The notes below the pieces were generated by a model. That model was given only the letters and a program-made list of their open reading frames with translations, did no database searches and was not told where the DNA came from. The translations under genes and the position numbers were made by a program. This document shows positions 27,731-38,400 of a stretch of 64,000 nucleotides of DNA, piece after piece. Numbering within the stretch: position 1 is the stretch's first letter; each line of letters starts with the position of its first letter. Source of the stretch: Sophora flavescens (lineage: Eukaryota; Streptophyta; Magnoliopsida; Fabales; Fabaceae); contig JAUPTC010000216.1 in assembly GCA_030762895.1 (NCBI GenBank), forward strand, positions 1-64,000. The letters are read 5' to 3'.

Positions 27731-30683
27731 GGTAAAAAGTGCATTGGTCTCAAGGCAGCCCCTATACATACTTTATTGTAGGGAATTTTGTTTACATTCT
27801 AATGCCTCTAATGATATCTCTTTGTCTAGTGGTGTTAAAAATCTTTTGCAGGAATTTGGAGATGTTTTTCCAAAGGAAGTGCCACACGGGCTTCCACCTC
27901 TAAGAGGGATTGAGCACCATATTGATCTCATTCCGGGTGCATCATTGCCCAATAGGCCAGCCTATAGGAGTAATCCTCAAGAGACTAAGGAGATTCAAAC
28001 CCAAGTGGAGGAGTTGATGCAAAAAGGGTGGGTGCAAGAAAGTATGAGCCCATGTGCAGTGCCGGTAATTTTGGTACCAAAAAAGGATGGTAAGTGGAGG
28101 ATGTGCACAGATTGTAGGGCTGTGAATAACATCACAATTAAATATAGACATCCTATCCCTAGGCTTGATGATTTGCTTGATGAATTGTATGGTGCATGCC
28201 TATTTTCTAAAATTGACTTAAAAAGTGGGTATCATCAAATTAGAATTAGGGAAGGGGATGAGTGGAAAACTGCCTTTAAAACCAAATATGGATTGTATGA
28301 ATGGTTGGTAATGCCTTTTGGGTTAACAAATGCACCTAGCACTTTTATGAGGCTTATGAACCATGTTCTAAGAGATTTTTTAGGCAAGTTTGTTGTGGTG
28401 TATTTTGATGATATCTTAATATATAGTAAAAACTTAGATGATCACCTTGAACATTTAAGGGTTGTTTTACTTGTATTAAGAAGGGAAAAATTGTATGCAA
28501 ATTTGGAAAAATGCACTTTTTGTGTGGACCATGTGAATTTCCTTGGTTTTGTGTTAAATGCAAAAGGGGTCCATGTGGACCAAGAGAAAGTTAAGGCCAT
28601 TCAAGATTGGCCAACCCCCAAAAATGTGAGTGATGTAAGAAGCTTTCATGGTTTGGCTAGTTTCTATAGGAGGTTTGTTAAGGATTTTAGTACTTTGGCT
28701 GCACCTCTTAATGAAATTGTTAAAAAGAATGTGGGATTTAAGTGGGGGGAAAAACAAGAGCATGCTTTTAAGGAACTTAAAGAAAAACTCACCCATGCAC
28801 CAATACTTGTTTTGCCTAATTTTGCTAAATCTTTTGAGATTGAATGTGATGCTTCTAATGTTGGTGTTGGGGCTGTTTTGATGCAAGAGGGGCATCCAAT
28901 TGCTTATTTTAGTGAGAAATTAAGTGGAGCTTCCCTTAATTATCCCACCTATGATAAGGAATTGTATGCCTTAGTAAGAGCTTTGCAAACTTGGCAACAC
29001 TATCTTTTGCCCAAAGAGTTTGTGATTCATAGTGACCATGAGTCTTTGAAATATTTGAAGGGGCAAGGAAAGTTAAATAAAAGGCATGCAAAGTGGGTTG
29101 AATTTCTTGAACAATTTCCATATGTGGTGAAACACAAAAAGGGTAAGGCCAATGTTGTGGCGGATGCACTTTCAAGAAGATATGCTTTACTTTCTACCCT
29201 TGAAACAAAATTGTTTGGACTTGAATGCATTAAGGATTTGTATAAGCATGATAAGGACTTTTCAAATATCTTTGCTAATTGTGTGCATTCAGCCCAAAAT
29301 GGATATTTTAGGCACCAAGGGTTTTTATTCAAAGATAAAAGATTATGTGTGCCTAAAAGTTCCATAAGGGACTTACTTTTGAAGGAGGCGCGTGAAGGAG
29401 GTTTAATGGGACATTTTGGGGTTCAAAAGACTTTAGACATGTTGCATGAACATTTTTATTGGCCTCACATGAAGCATGATGTGCAAAAATATTGTGAAAA
29501 ATGCATTGTGTGTAGAAGATCAAAATCTAAAGTAATGCCTCATGGACTTTACACTCCTTTACCTATTCCTGATTTTCCTTGGATTGACTTGTCTATGGAC
29601 TTTGTTGTGGGATTGCCTAGATCTAGGAATGGTAAAGATTCAATTTTTGTTGTGGTGGATAGATTTTCGAAGATGGCACACTTTATCCCTTGCAAAAAAA
29701 TTGATGATGCTTGTCATGTTGCTGATTTGTTCTTTAAAGAAGTGGTGAGACTTCATGGTCTCCCAAGGAGTATTGTAAGTGATAGGGACACCAAGTTCCT
29801 AAGTCACTTTTGGAGGACATTGTGGGGAAAGCTAGGTACAAAGCTTCTCTTCTCCACTACTTGCCATCCCCAAACAGATGGGCAAACTGAAGTTGTGAAT
29901 AGGACACTTTCTTCCCTTTTAAGGGCCGTGATTAAAAAGAATATTAAGTCTTGGGAGGATTGTTTGCCTCATGTGGAATTTGCATATAATAGGGTTGTTC
30001 ATAGTACTACTCAATATTCTCCTTTTGAGGTTGTTTATGGATTTAACCCTTTAACTCCTCTTGATTTATTGCCCTTGCCTAACTCTTCAATGTTAAAGTA
30101 TAAAGATGGCAGGGCTAAAGCGGAATATGTGAGGAAGTTACATGAGCAAGTGAAGGCTCAAATTGAAAAGATGACAGAAAGTTATGTTAAGCAAGCCAAC
30201 AAAGGGAGGAGGAAGGTGGTCTTTGAACCCGGAGATTGGTTTTGGGTACACATGAGAAAGGAAAGGTTTCCTTCCCAAAGGAAATCTAAACTTCAACCAA
30301 GGGGAGATGGGCCATTCCAAGTGGTGGCCAAGATCAATGGCAATGCATACAAGATAGATCTTCCTAGTGAGTATGGTGGGATTAGTGCAACTTTTAATGT
30401 GGCTGATTTATCTCTTTTTGATGTAGGTGATGAAGATTTCAATTCGAGGTCGAATTCACTTAAAGAAGGAGGGGATGATGTAAGCCCAATGGAGACCGAT
30501 TTGGATCAAGAAGCCATTCAAGGTCTTGGTGGCCCAATGACAAGAGCTAGATCAAAGAAAGCCCAAGAAGCTCTAACTCAATTGGTGGTTTTCTTAATGG
30601 AGACAAGCCCAAATGCACATGCAAGTAATGAAGACAATGAGCCCAAGATAATAACTTTGCTCATCCAAGCCCAAGAAGCATGA
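27660..30683 (+). CDS. pol: reverse transcriptase, RNase H, integrase and LTR-encoded tail
   Basis: This is an uninterrupted 1007-codon frame. The pre-RT segment includes FPKEVPHGLPPLRGIEHHID. RT has FSKIDLKSGYHQI and YFDD at 248-251. RNase H has D397, DKELYALVR, SDHESLKYL and ADALSRR. The integrase zinc domain (GHFGVQKTLDMLHEHFYWPH, CEKCIVC) is followed by catalytic D647, D708 and E744. The GPF-type module is LQPRGDGPFQVV to FNVADLSLFDVG. No classical chromodomain follows. The last 65 or so residues (from 939; GLGGPMTRARSKKAQEAL) are encoded by the 3' LTR. The methionine at 27660 is not the natural start, because pol should be fused to gag. It is the most complete enzyme source in the window. 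Confidence 0.93.
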   Translation: MRKKVRKIEMQKEGKESYFATKSEVKSALVSRQPLYILYCREFCLHSNASNDISLSSGVKNLLQEFGDVFPKEVPHGLPPLRGIEHHIDLIPGASLPNRPAYRSNPQETKEIQTQVEELMQKGWVQESMSPCAVPVILVPKKDGKWRMCTDCRAVNNITIKYRHPIPRLDDLLDELYGACLFSKIDLKSGYHQIRIREGDEWKTAFKTKYGLYEWLVMPFGLTNAPSTFMRLMNHVLRDFLGKFVVVYFDDILIYSKNLDDHLEHLRVVLLVLRREKLYANLEKCTFCVDHVNFLGFVLNAKGVHVDQEKVKAIQDWPTPKNVSDVRSFHGLASFYRRFVKDFSTLAAPLNEIVKKNVGFKWGEKQEHAFKELKEKLTHAPILVLPNFAKSFEIECDASNVGVGAVLMQEGHPIAYFSEKLSGASLNYPTYDKELYALVRALQTWQHYLLPKEFVIHSDHESLKYLKGQGKLNKRHAKWVEFLEQFPYVVKHKKGKANVVADALSRRYALLSTLETKLFGLECIKDLYKHDKDFSNIFANCVHSAQNGYFRHQGFLFKDKRLCVPKSSIRDLLLKEAREGGLMGHFGVQKTLDMLHEHFYWPHMKHDVQKYCEKCIVCRRSKSKVMPHGLYTPLPIPDFPWIDLSMDFVVGLPRSRNGKDSIFVVVDRFSKMAHFIPCKKIDDACHVADLFFKEVVRLHGLPRSIVSDRDTKFLSHFWRTLWGKLGTKLLFSTTCHPQTDGQTEVVNRTLSSLLRAVIKKNIKSWEDCLPHVEFAYNRVVHSTTQYSPFEVVYGFNPLTPLDLLPLPNSSMLKYKDGRAKAEYVRKLHEQVKAQIEKMTESYVKQANKGRRKVVFEPGDWFWVHMRKERFPSQRKSKLQPRGDGPFQVVAKINGNAYKIDLPSEYGGISATFNVADLSLFDVGDEDFNSRSNSLKEGGDDVSPMETDLDQEAIQGLGGPMTRARSKKAQEALTQLVVFLMETSPNAHASNEDNEPKIITLLIQAQEA

Positions 30684-31420
30684 AGAGGGCATGCAAGCCC
30701 ATTTTTACCATGTTGTATACGAATTTGATAGCTTAGTAGGAGGAACCTTTGGTTTGCATGCCAATAGTAACTCCTATGAAGTTATTAGTTTGTTTATTGT
30801 TTTGTTAATTATGTGGAAGTTACACTTTTTAATATGAGAAGTAAAGTGTGGCAGCCACATAATGATGGTTATGAGAGAATAATAGACTCATCATTAGAGG
30901 CTGAGTTAAGAAGGGATTAGTGAGTCATTTAGTGACATGATTGTGGGGGTTATGATCTCTTTGGGAAGCCAAAAGTTGGCAGGGATTAGTGAGTCATTTA
31001 GTGACATAATTAGGCTATTCAAGTGGAGGTTTCATTTTATCTTTGGATGCCAAGAGTTTGGCTGCCATACTATATGTAAAACGAAAATTCATATGAAATA
31101 ACAAGTTTGATGTTGTTGGAATTTATCCAAATTAGTGAGAAGTGTTTCTCCTAAGTTCTTGGTTGAACCAAGATTGAGTTCTTATCAAGAATCTCCAAAT
31201 TCTTGTGGCGAACATCACTTGGCTTATCAAACAATTTCCATTGTTTGTGGCGCCTTCATCATCTCTATCTCTTCCACTTTCTTCTTTCTTCTTCAACTTT
31301 TGTTTTGTTACTTAAATCTGAAATTGATTTGGTCTTTGTTCTTGAACCAAAGTGGCACAACACTAAACGAATTTCAATCAAAAAGATCATTTCAAGGCAA
31401 CCACAAGTTGGTTGTCATCA
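30476..31420 (+). repeat. 3' LTR of the gypsy element
   Basis: It begins TGATGTAAGCCC right after the polypurine tract AAAGAAGGAGGGGA and ends GTTGTCATCA. The next base belongs to a different, minus-strand LTR fragment. Confidence 0.93.
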
Positions 31421-31655
31421 AAATTGGACTCTTCTTCATGGTGCACGCCCCTCTTGTCACGGGTCCTTTAGTTGGATAATGTAAGTTAATAATTTAGGCT
31501 TCATTCCACCCAATCTTTCATTTGGGTTTGCTTCCATGATGAGAACCATAGTTTGACTTAACACTTGTTGGGCTTTCTTGGTTGTAACATTTGTCATTGG
31601 CCCACCAAGTCCTTGGCTAGCTTCTTGAACCATACTCCAAATTGGGCTCATATTA
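31421..31655 (-). repeat. 3' LTR remnant
   Basis: Only the first 235 bp remain (minus strand from about 31655, where TGATATGAG reads TAATATGAG). It includes the stop of the tail frame. Confidence 0.75.
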
Positions 31656-33630
31656 TCCCCTACTTCTTTGAGTGAATTCGACCTCGAATTGAAGTCTTCA
31701 TCACCAAAATTAGTCATTTTGGGTGCATCCAGAGTGTTCTTCACAATGACATTGCCATAGGGTGCTTCCTTTGGAATGAAATTACCAAATTTCTGCAAAA
31801 AAGTTACAACACCACTAGACAAAGAAAGATCATTAGAAGCATTAGCAATTAAATAAAAATTGTTGCAATAAAAAATGAATTGGGGTTGCCTTGAAATCAA
31901 AGCCTCCTTCTCTTCACTTTTTGTTGCCAAACAACTCTCTTTCTTTTCACTAATTTTCACAATATTTTCCTCTTTATTTTCCTCTTGATCACTCTTTTTT
32001 TCAATTTTTTTCTCACCTTTTTCTTCAATCTTTTTCTCACTCTCTTTTTCAATCCTTTTTTCACTTTCCTTTTCTTTTCTCTCTTCCTCTCTTTTTTCTC
32101 TCATTCTTATTTGATCCTCACTAACTTGCTTTGGAGATAAAGGAGAAAGAATGACCTTTCGGTCTTGATGCATGAAGGTGAACTTATTTGAGAACCCATC
32201 ATGGATGGCCTTTTTGTCATATTGCCAAGGCCTTCCCAACAACATATGGCTTGCCTCCATAGGCACCACATCACAAAGTACACAATCTTCATACTTTCCA
32301 ATTGAGAATGGGATCTCTACTTGTTTGTTCACAACCGTTTCCCCAAACTCACTTAGCCATTGAAGCATATATGGCCTTGGATGTGCCTTAGTAACAAGAT
32401 TCAATTTGGACACCAATCTAGTGCTTACAACATTGGCACAACTCCCACCATCATTGATTAGAGAACATACCTTTCCTTGAACTAGACATCTAGAATGAAA
32501 GATATTCTCCCTTTGGCTTGCTTCATGATCCTTCACTTGACTTCCCAAAAGCCTTCTTACCATGAATAAGTCTCCCTCCAGAATTTCTTCTCCTTTTACA
32601 CTCTCCTCCTCACTTGAAGCTTCACTTTGTGAGACCACTTCACCATTTCTTGCCACCATTGTCCTCTTTGTTGGGCATTGGGATGCAATATGCCCATGGC
32701 CTAAGCATTTGAAACACTTCACATCACGGCTCCTAGAACTTGTTTCCATTGGCTTCTTTCCTTGAGGGGTGCTCACGGCCTCTTTAGAAAATGGTGCACC
32801 CTCCTTCTTTGAATCTTCCTTACAATTTGAGGATGGAAATTTGGAAGGTGAAGAAGAAGAATATTTGAACTTCCTCCTCTTAATTTGTTGCTCCACCTTA
32901 ATCGCTTGTTGAACCAAATCTTCAAGCTCCACATAATTTTGTAACTCCACTATGTCTTGAATATCTTGATTTAAGCCATGTAAGAACCTTGCCATGGTAG
33001 CTTCCCTATCTTCTTTAAAATTTGACCTAAGTAAGGCCAACTCCGTCTCCTTGAAATATTCATCAACACTTTTGGTCCCTTGGGTAAGCCTTTGTAACTT
33101 GTTGTGAATGTCCCTTTGATAATGATTTGGGACATATCTCTCCTCATGACAAATTTCATCTCCTCCCAAGTGTCTATGGGCTCTCTTCCATGTCTTCTCC
33201 TTTCTTTTTGTAATTGGTCCCACCACACAAGGGCATATTCCTTGAACTCAAGGGCGACTACTTTCACCTTCTTGCTTTCATTGTATGAATTACAATCAAA
33301 GACTTGTTCTATTTTTAGCTCCCACTCCAAGTAAGCCTTCGGATTATTCTTCCCAATAAAGGGAGGAACCTTGATTTTGACCCCTTCAAGTCCACTATCA
33401 CGTCTCTCTCCCCTATGTCCTCCTCCTCTATGTCGTCCTCCTCTAGGCCTTACTCTTTCACTATCATAGTCACTTGAATCGTCACGGTGTAGGTGAGCAA
33501 GTTGTCGATCATAATTGGCTTGCATTTGCTCCAATTGCCTTTGAAGAGCTTGGACTTGATTGGTCATCCTAGTTTGAAGAGTGGCTGACCTTGGAGATAA
33601 TGGTGGACTATCTTCATGGGCTGCCATCAT
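31457..33630 (-). pseudogene. gag-protease-pre-RT fusion with LTR-encoded tail, one frameshift
   Basis: The N-terminal frame (32971-33630, start MAAHEDSPPLSPRS) covers the coiled coil, RG stretch and capsid start. It shifts frame at about 33140 (VMRRDMSQ versus the relatives' RFVPNHYQRD). The second frame (31457-33226) continues with the rest of the capsid, the knuckle CFKCLGHGHIASQC, a protease with LINDGGSCANV (I-to-N before the catalytic D), the K/E linker, ATKSEEKEALISRQPQ, and then the deletion junction and tail GLGGPMTNVTTKKAQ. This copy is the evidence that gag, protease and pol are ancestrally one continuous frame. Confidence 0.85.
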
Positions 33631-34228
33631 TTGGACACAATATCAAAAGATAACAAACAATTATAAAATTCCTCACTACACTCCCTCACTTGTGCACACA
33701 AATGTATTTCACTCAATTGGCTTTTTCCACACAAGATGTAATTTTCACTCTTGCCTTTTTCCACTCAATTGTTCTCTTTTAGGTCTTAGAGGAGTCAACC
33801 ACGTTCCACACAAAAATCCAAAAATCAAGTTACAAAAATCACAAAAACTTATCAAACAAGGAAAAAACAAAAGAAAGGCTAGAAAGGAGAAACCTTGAGA
33901 ATAATGAAACAAGAAAGAAGGGATTTTTTTTTTGAACACCAATTGCCCAAATAGAACTTTGTCTCTTCTCTTTTTCTCACTATTTCATGCGCCACTTCAC
34001 TATATATATTTTTTTGAACTTTAATGAGAAGAGAAATACTAATTGAAAACTTGAAGCTTTGGCGCAGAAACATAACAAAAATAACGAAAATTCCCTTCAA
34101 CAAGATCAAGTGTTAATTTTTTTTGTTTTTTTTTTTTGTTTTTGGGTTTAAAAAGACGAAAAGAAGAAAGGTAGAAGAAGAAGAGCGAACTCAGAAAATT
34201 CAACCAAAGCCTAAGCTTTGATACCACT
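33631..34228 (-). other. 5' leader and primer site of the gag-protease derivative
   Basis: A/T homopolymers and the two GTGGAAAAAG(C/G)C-type motifs (about 33720-33765) are present. The closing stem is 34195-34208 with 34270-34283 (14 bp, perfect), and the primer site is about 34215-34226. Positions 34042-34228 recur at 38401-38585. Confidence 0.75.
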
Positions 34229-34773
34229 TGATGACAACCAAATGGTGAGGTTGCCTTGTTGACGATCTTTTTGGTTGAATTTTAACAATTAATTTGCGGA
34301 ACAATTTTGAGATTAAAATAAAGGGAAGAAAAGAAACAAATGGATGGAGAATAGAGATGGTGATGGCGCCACAAACAAAGAGTTTGATAAGCCAAGGAAG
34401 TTCGCCACAAGAATCTTGGATTCTTGATAAGAACAAGATGGCTCTACCAAGAACCAAGGAGAACAAGATTCTCACAAAAGGATTTCAATCCAAAATAATA
34501 TCCAAATTATTATTCATGTGTTGGGGGGCATCTTACATATAGAGGAATGGCCTTCATGGTGCACGCCCCTCTTGTCCCGGGTCCTTTAGTTGGATAATGT
34601 AAGTTAATAATTTGGGCTTCATTCCACCCAATCTTGCATTTGGGCTTGCTTCCATGATGAGAACCATAGTTTGACTTAACACTTGTTGGGCTTTCTTGGT
34701 TGTAACATTTGTCATTGGCCCACCAAGTCCTTGGCTAGCTTCTTGAACCATACTCCAAATTGGGCTCATATCA
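34229..34773 (-). repeat. 5' LTR, internally deleted (545 bp)
   Basis: Its ends match the 1001-bp LTR at 6309, but about 450 bp are missing between CATATAG and GCCTTCATGGTGC. Hairpins are at 34372-34386 (short, CAAAC/GTTTG) and 34408-34426. It is followed immediately by the satellite. Confidence 0.88.
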
Positions 34774-37392
34774 CCATGGGATCATGACAAGTGGGTCATG
34801 GGTTAACCATGGGATCATGACAAGAGGGTAATGGGATAACCTTGGGATCATGACGTTAGTGTCATGGGATAACCATAGGATCATGGCAAGAGGGTCTTGG
34901 GTTAACCATGGGATCATGGAGGGTCATGGGTTAACCATGGGATCATGGCATCAGGGTCATGACAAGATGTTCATGTGTTAACCATTGGATTATGGCGTGA
35001 GGGTCATTCCTTAACCATGGGAACATTGCGTGAGGGACATGGGTTAATCATGGGATCATGGTAAATGGTTCATGGGTTAACCATCGGATTATGGCGTCTC
35101 GGTCATTGTTAGCCATGGGATCATGGTAAAAGGGTCATGGGTTAACCATGTGATCATGACAAGAGGGTCATGGGTTAACCTTGGGATCATGCCGTTAGGG
35201 TCATGGGTTAATCATGGGATCATGGCATTAAGGTCATAGGTTAACCATGAGATCATGGTAAGAAGGTCATTGGATGACCATGGGATCATGACAAGAGGGT
35301 CATGTGTTAACCATGGGATCATGGCGTCAATGTCATAGGTTAACCATGGGATCATTGCAAGAGGGTCATGGGTTAACCATGGGATCATGTCGTCAGATTC
35401 ATTGGTTAAGTTTCGGATCATGGCATGAGGGTCATGGGTTAGCCTTATGATCATTGCATGTGGGTCATAGGTTACCCATGGGATCATGGCGTGAGGGTCA
35501 TGGGTTAACCATAGGATCATGTCGTCAGGGTCAAGGTTTAACCATGGGATCACGACAAGTGGTTCATGTGTTATCCTACTGATCAAGGCAAGTGGGTCAT
35601 TGGTTAACCCTAATTATTGTGTGAAGGTCATGGATTAACCATGGGATCATGGCAAGACAGTCATGGGTTAACCATAGGATCATGGTGAAAGGGTCATGGG
35701 GTAACCATGGGATCATGGTAGGACGGTCATGGGTTAACCATAGGATCATGGTAAGAGGTCATAGGTTAACCATGGGATCATGACAAGTGGTTCAAAGGTT
35801 AACCATGGGATCATGACTAGAGGGTCAAGGGTTAACCATGGGATCATGACAAGAGGGTTAGGGGTTAACCATTGGATCCTGGCATGATGGTCATGGGTTA
35901 ACCACGGTGTCTTGGCGTGACGGTCAAGGGTTAACCATGGGATCACGACAAGAAGGTCATGGGATAACTTGGGATCATGGCAAGTGGATTGTGGGTTAAC
36001 AATGGGATCATGTTGAGTGGTTCATGGTTTAACCATGGGATCATGGTGTAAGTGTCATCGGTTAACTATGGGATCACGGTGTGAGGGTCATGGGTTAACC
36101 ATGGGCTCATGTCGTTAGGGTCATGGGTTAATCATGGGATCATGACAAATGGAACATGGGTTAACCATGGGATCATGGCAAGTGGGTCATGGGTTAAGCA
36201 TGGAATCATGGCAAGTTGGTCCTTGATTAACCATGGGATCACAACAATGGGTTGGGTTAACCAAGTGATTATGGTAAGAGGGTCATGCGTTAACCATGGG
36301 ATCATGGCGTCAGGGTCATGGGTTAACAATGAGATCATGGCAAGAGGATCAAGGGTTAACCATGGGATCATGGTAAGAGGGTCATGCGTTAACCTTGGGA
36401 TCATGGCGTGAGGGTCATGGGTTAACCATTTGATCATGGCGTTAGGGTCATGGGTTAACCATGGGATCATGGCAAGTGGGTCATGGGTTAACCATGGGAT
36501 TGTGGCAAGTTGGTCATGGGTTAAGCATGGAATCATGGCAAGTGGGTCCTGGATTAACCAGGGGATCACGACAATGGATTTTTGTTTAACCATGCTATCA
36601 TGGAAAGAGGGTCATGGGTTATCCAAGGGATCAATTCAAGAGGGTCATGGGTTAACGATGGGATCAACGACGTCAAGGTCATGGGTTAATCATGTGATCA
36701 TGACAAGGGGATCATGGGTTAACCATGGGATCATGCAAAGGGGGTCATGTGTTAACCATGGGATCATGGCAATTTGGTCAGGTGTTAATCATGGGATTAT
36801 TGTGTGAGGGTCAAGGGTCAACCATTGGATCATGGCGTGAGAGTTATGTGTTAACTATGGGATCATGTCAAGAGGGTCATGGGTTAACCGTGGGATCATG
36901 TCGTGAGGTCATGGGTTAACCATGGGATCATGGCAAATGGGCCATGGGCTAACCATGGGATTATGGCGTCCGGGCCATGGGTTAACCATGGGATCATGGT
37001 AAACGGGTCATGGGTTAACCATAGGATTATGACAAGAGGGTCAAGGGTTAACCTTGGGATCATGACGTTAGGGTCATGGGATAACCATGGGATGATGGCA
37101 AGTGGGTCATGGGTTAACCTTGGGATCATGGAAAATGGGTCATGGGTAAGCAAGGAATTACGGCAAATGGGTCCTGGATTAACCATGAGATCACAGCAAG
37201 GGGTTTTGGGGTAACCATGTGATCATGGCAAGAGGGTCTTGGGTTAACCTTGGGATCAATGCAAGAGGGTCATGGGTTAACCATGGGATCATTGCATGAT
37301 GGTAATGGGTTAACCATGGGATCATTGCGTTGGTGTGATGTGTTAACCATGGGATCATGGCCAGTGGGACATGGGTTATCCATGGATCATGG
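34774..37392 (+). repeat. 33-bp satellite, about 79 monomers
   Basis: Imperfect 33-bp monomers are built around GGTTAACC (palindrome), ATGGGATCATGG and a variable centre such as CAAGAGGGTCATGG or CGTCAGGGTCATGG. The period is a multiple of three. It therefore keeps frames open on both strands and produces apparent 11-residue repeats such as MIPWLTHDPLA. These are not proteins. Confidence 0.96.
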
Positions 37393-37433
37393 GTGGCAGG
37401 AAAAAAATCCAAGGAAGGAGGCACATTGGTCGG

Positions 37434-37575
37434 TTGGACCCATGTGCACCACCCGATTCTGGCCAAACGGTGCCGTCTCATCCACTTTTCCTATTTTCGA
37501 AGTATTGGACCCATGTGCACCACCCGATTCTGGCCAAACGGTGCCGTCTCATCCACTTTTCCTATTTTCGAAGTA
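37434..37575 (+). repeat. 71-bp direct duplication in the 5S spacer
   Basis: Two adjacent, nearly identical 71-bp copies start TTGGACCCATGTGCACCACC. The next bases diverge after GAAGTATT. Confidence 0.93.
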
Positions 37576-37846
37576 TTTTCTCCGCATCATAATTACCAGG
37601 ACGGGTGCGGCTTTATGACAGTCGTTTTCCCATACTTTTTAAAATTCATTTGACACTGTTTCCAACTTTTCCGGCATCTTCCGGTGGGTCTTTATGCTGG
37701 GGTTTGGCGTTTCAGGGTCAGAAGGGGCCACGCACCACCGACCGGCGGGGCACTCGTTTGAGGCCGTTCACGGTCTCCCGCCTTGGTGTTTCGGCGACCC
37801 CGGCTTCCGGGAGCCATGCTCCGGGTCGGCCGATAAAGTTGTTGGG

Positions 37847-37851
37847 AAAAA
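37847..37851 (-). terminator. RNA polymerase III terminator of 5S gene
   Basis: TTTTT on the minus strand directly follows the 5S 3' end. Confidence 0.75.
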
Positions 37852-37900
37852 GAGGTGCAACACGAGGACATCCCGGGAGGTCACCCATCCTAGTACTAAT
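37852..37900 (-). rRNA. 5S ribosomal RNA, 3' part, cut by the gap
   Basis: On the minus strand this reads TAGTACTAGGATGGGTGACC, then TCCCGGGATGTCCTCGTG, then TTGCACC. That is the last 45-50 bases of a plant 5S rRNA, including the C-box of the internal promoter. The common plant form has GGGAAGTCC where this has GGGATGTCC. The 5' 70 bases are in the gap. Terminator and spacer are in place, so this is a piece of genuine 5S rDNA. Whether it is functional cannot be judged. Confidence 0.9.
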
Positions 37901-38400
37901 NNNNNNNNNNNNNNNNNNNNNNNNNNNNNNNNNNNNNNNNNNNNNNNNNNNNNNNNNNNNNNNNNNNNNNNNNNNNNNNNNNNNNNNNNNNNNNNNNNNN
38001 NNNNNNNNNNNNNNNNNNNNNNNNNNNNNNNNNNNNNNNNNNNNNNNNNNNNNNNNNNNNNNNNNNNNNNNNNNNNNNNNNNNNNNNNNNNNNNNNNNNN
38101 NNNNNNNNNNNNNNNNNNNNNNNNNNNNNNNNNNNNNNNNNNNNNNNNNNNNNNNNNNNNNNNNNNNNNNNNNNNNNNNNNNNNNNNNNNNNNNNNNNNN
38201 NNNNNNNNNNNNNNNNNNNNNNNNNNNNNNNNNNNNNNNNNNNNNNNNNNNNNNNNNNNNNNNNNNNNNNNNNNNNNNNNNNNNNNNNNNNNNNNNNNNN
38301 NNNNNNNNNNNNNNNNNNNNNNNNNNNNNNNNNNNNNNNNNNNNNNNNNNNNNNNNNNNNNNNNNNNNNNNNNNNNNNNNNNNNNNNNNNNNNNNNNNNN
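37901..38400. other. assembly gap, 500 N
   Basis: The sequence after the gap (38401 onward) repeats that from 34042 onward, so the join may place two copies or two haplotypes of one locus in series. Confidence 1.

Larger units (their letters stand above)
24712..31420 (+). mobile_element. Ty3/gypsy element (CRM-like) with 5'-truncated LTR
   Basis: The 5' LTR lacks about its first 190 bp. The remaining 754 bp align base for base with 30667-31420, and I noticed only three differences, so the copy is young. The internal region carries gag, protease and a full pol frame in three overlapping frames. The truncation, where the LTR meets the Athila-like primer region at 24711, removed any left target-site duplication. 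Confidence 0.92.
31421..34773 (-). mobile_element. gag-protease-only gypsy derivative, minus strand, 3' LTR truncated
   Basis: The 5' LTR is at 34229-34773, followed on the minus strand by the primer site, leader, gag, protease, pre-RT segment, tail and a remnant of the 3' LTR (31421-31655). The sequence jumps from the pre-RT motif IPKEAPYG straight to NVIVKNTLDAPKMTNFGDED. RT, RNase H and integrase are therefore cleanly missing while the frame stays open across the deletion. It must be mobilised in trans. The plus-strand 3' LTR at 31420 abuts the truncated end. Confidence 0.88.
37393..37851 (-). other. 5S rDNA intergenic spacer
   Basis: This lies immediately downstream of the 5S 3' end on the minus strand. 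It is GC-richer than its surroundings, and the first part after the terminator holds CGGGTCGGCCG and CCGGCGGGG. No frame of note. Confidence 0.7.

Noticed and set aside
34774..37392. CRISPR-like regular repeats
   Set aside because: The 33-bp units are directly adjacent, with no unique spacers, and the sequence is plant nuclear DNA.
35212..37481. Long frames with 11-residue repeats (MIPWLTHDPLA, GIMASGSWVNH and similar) on both strands
   Set aside because: They are read-outs of the 33-bp satellite, whose period is a multiple of three. Both strands and several frames are open together, which is not how a gene looks.
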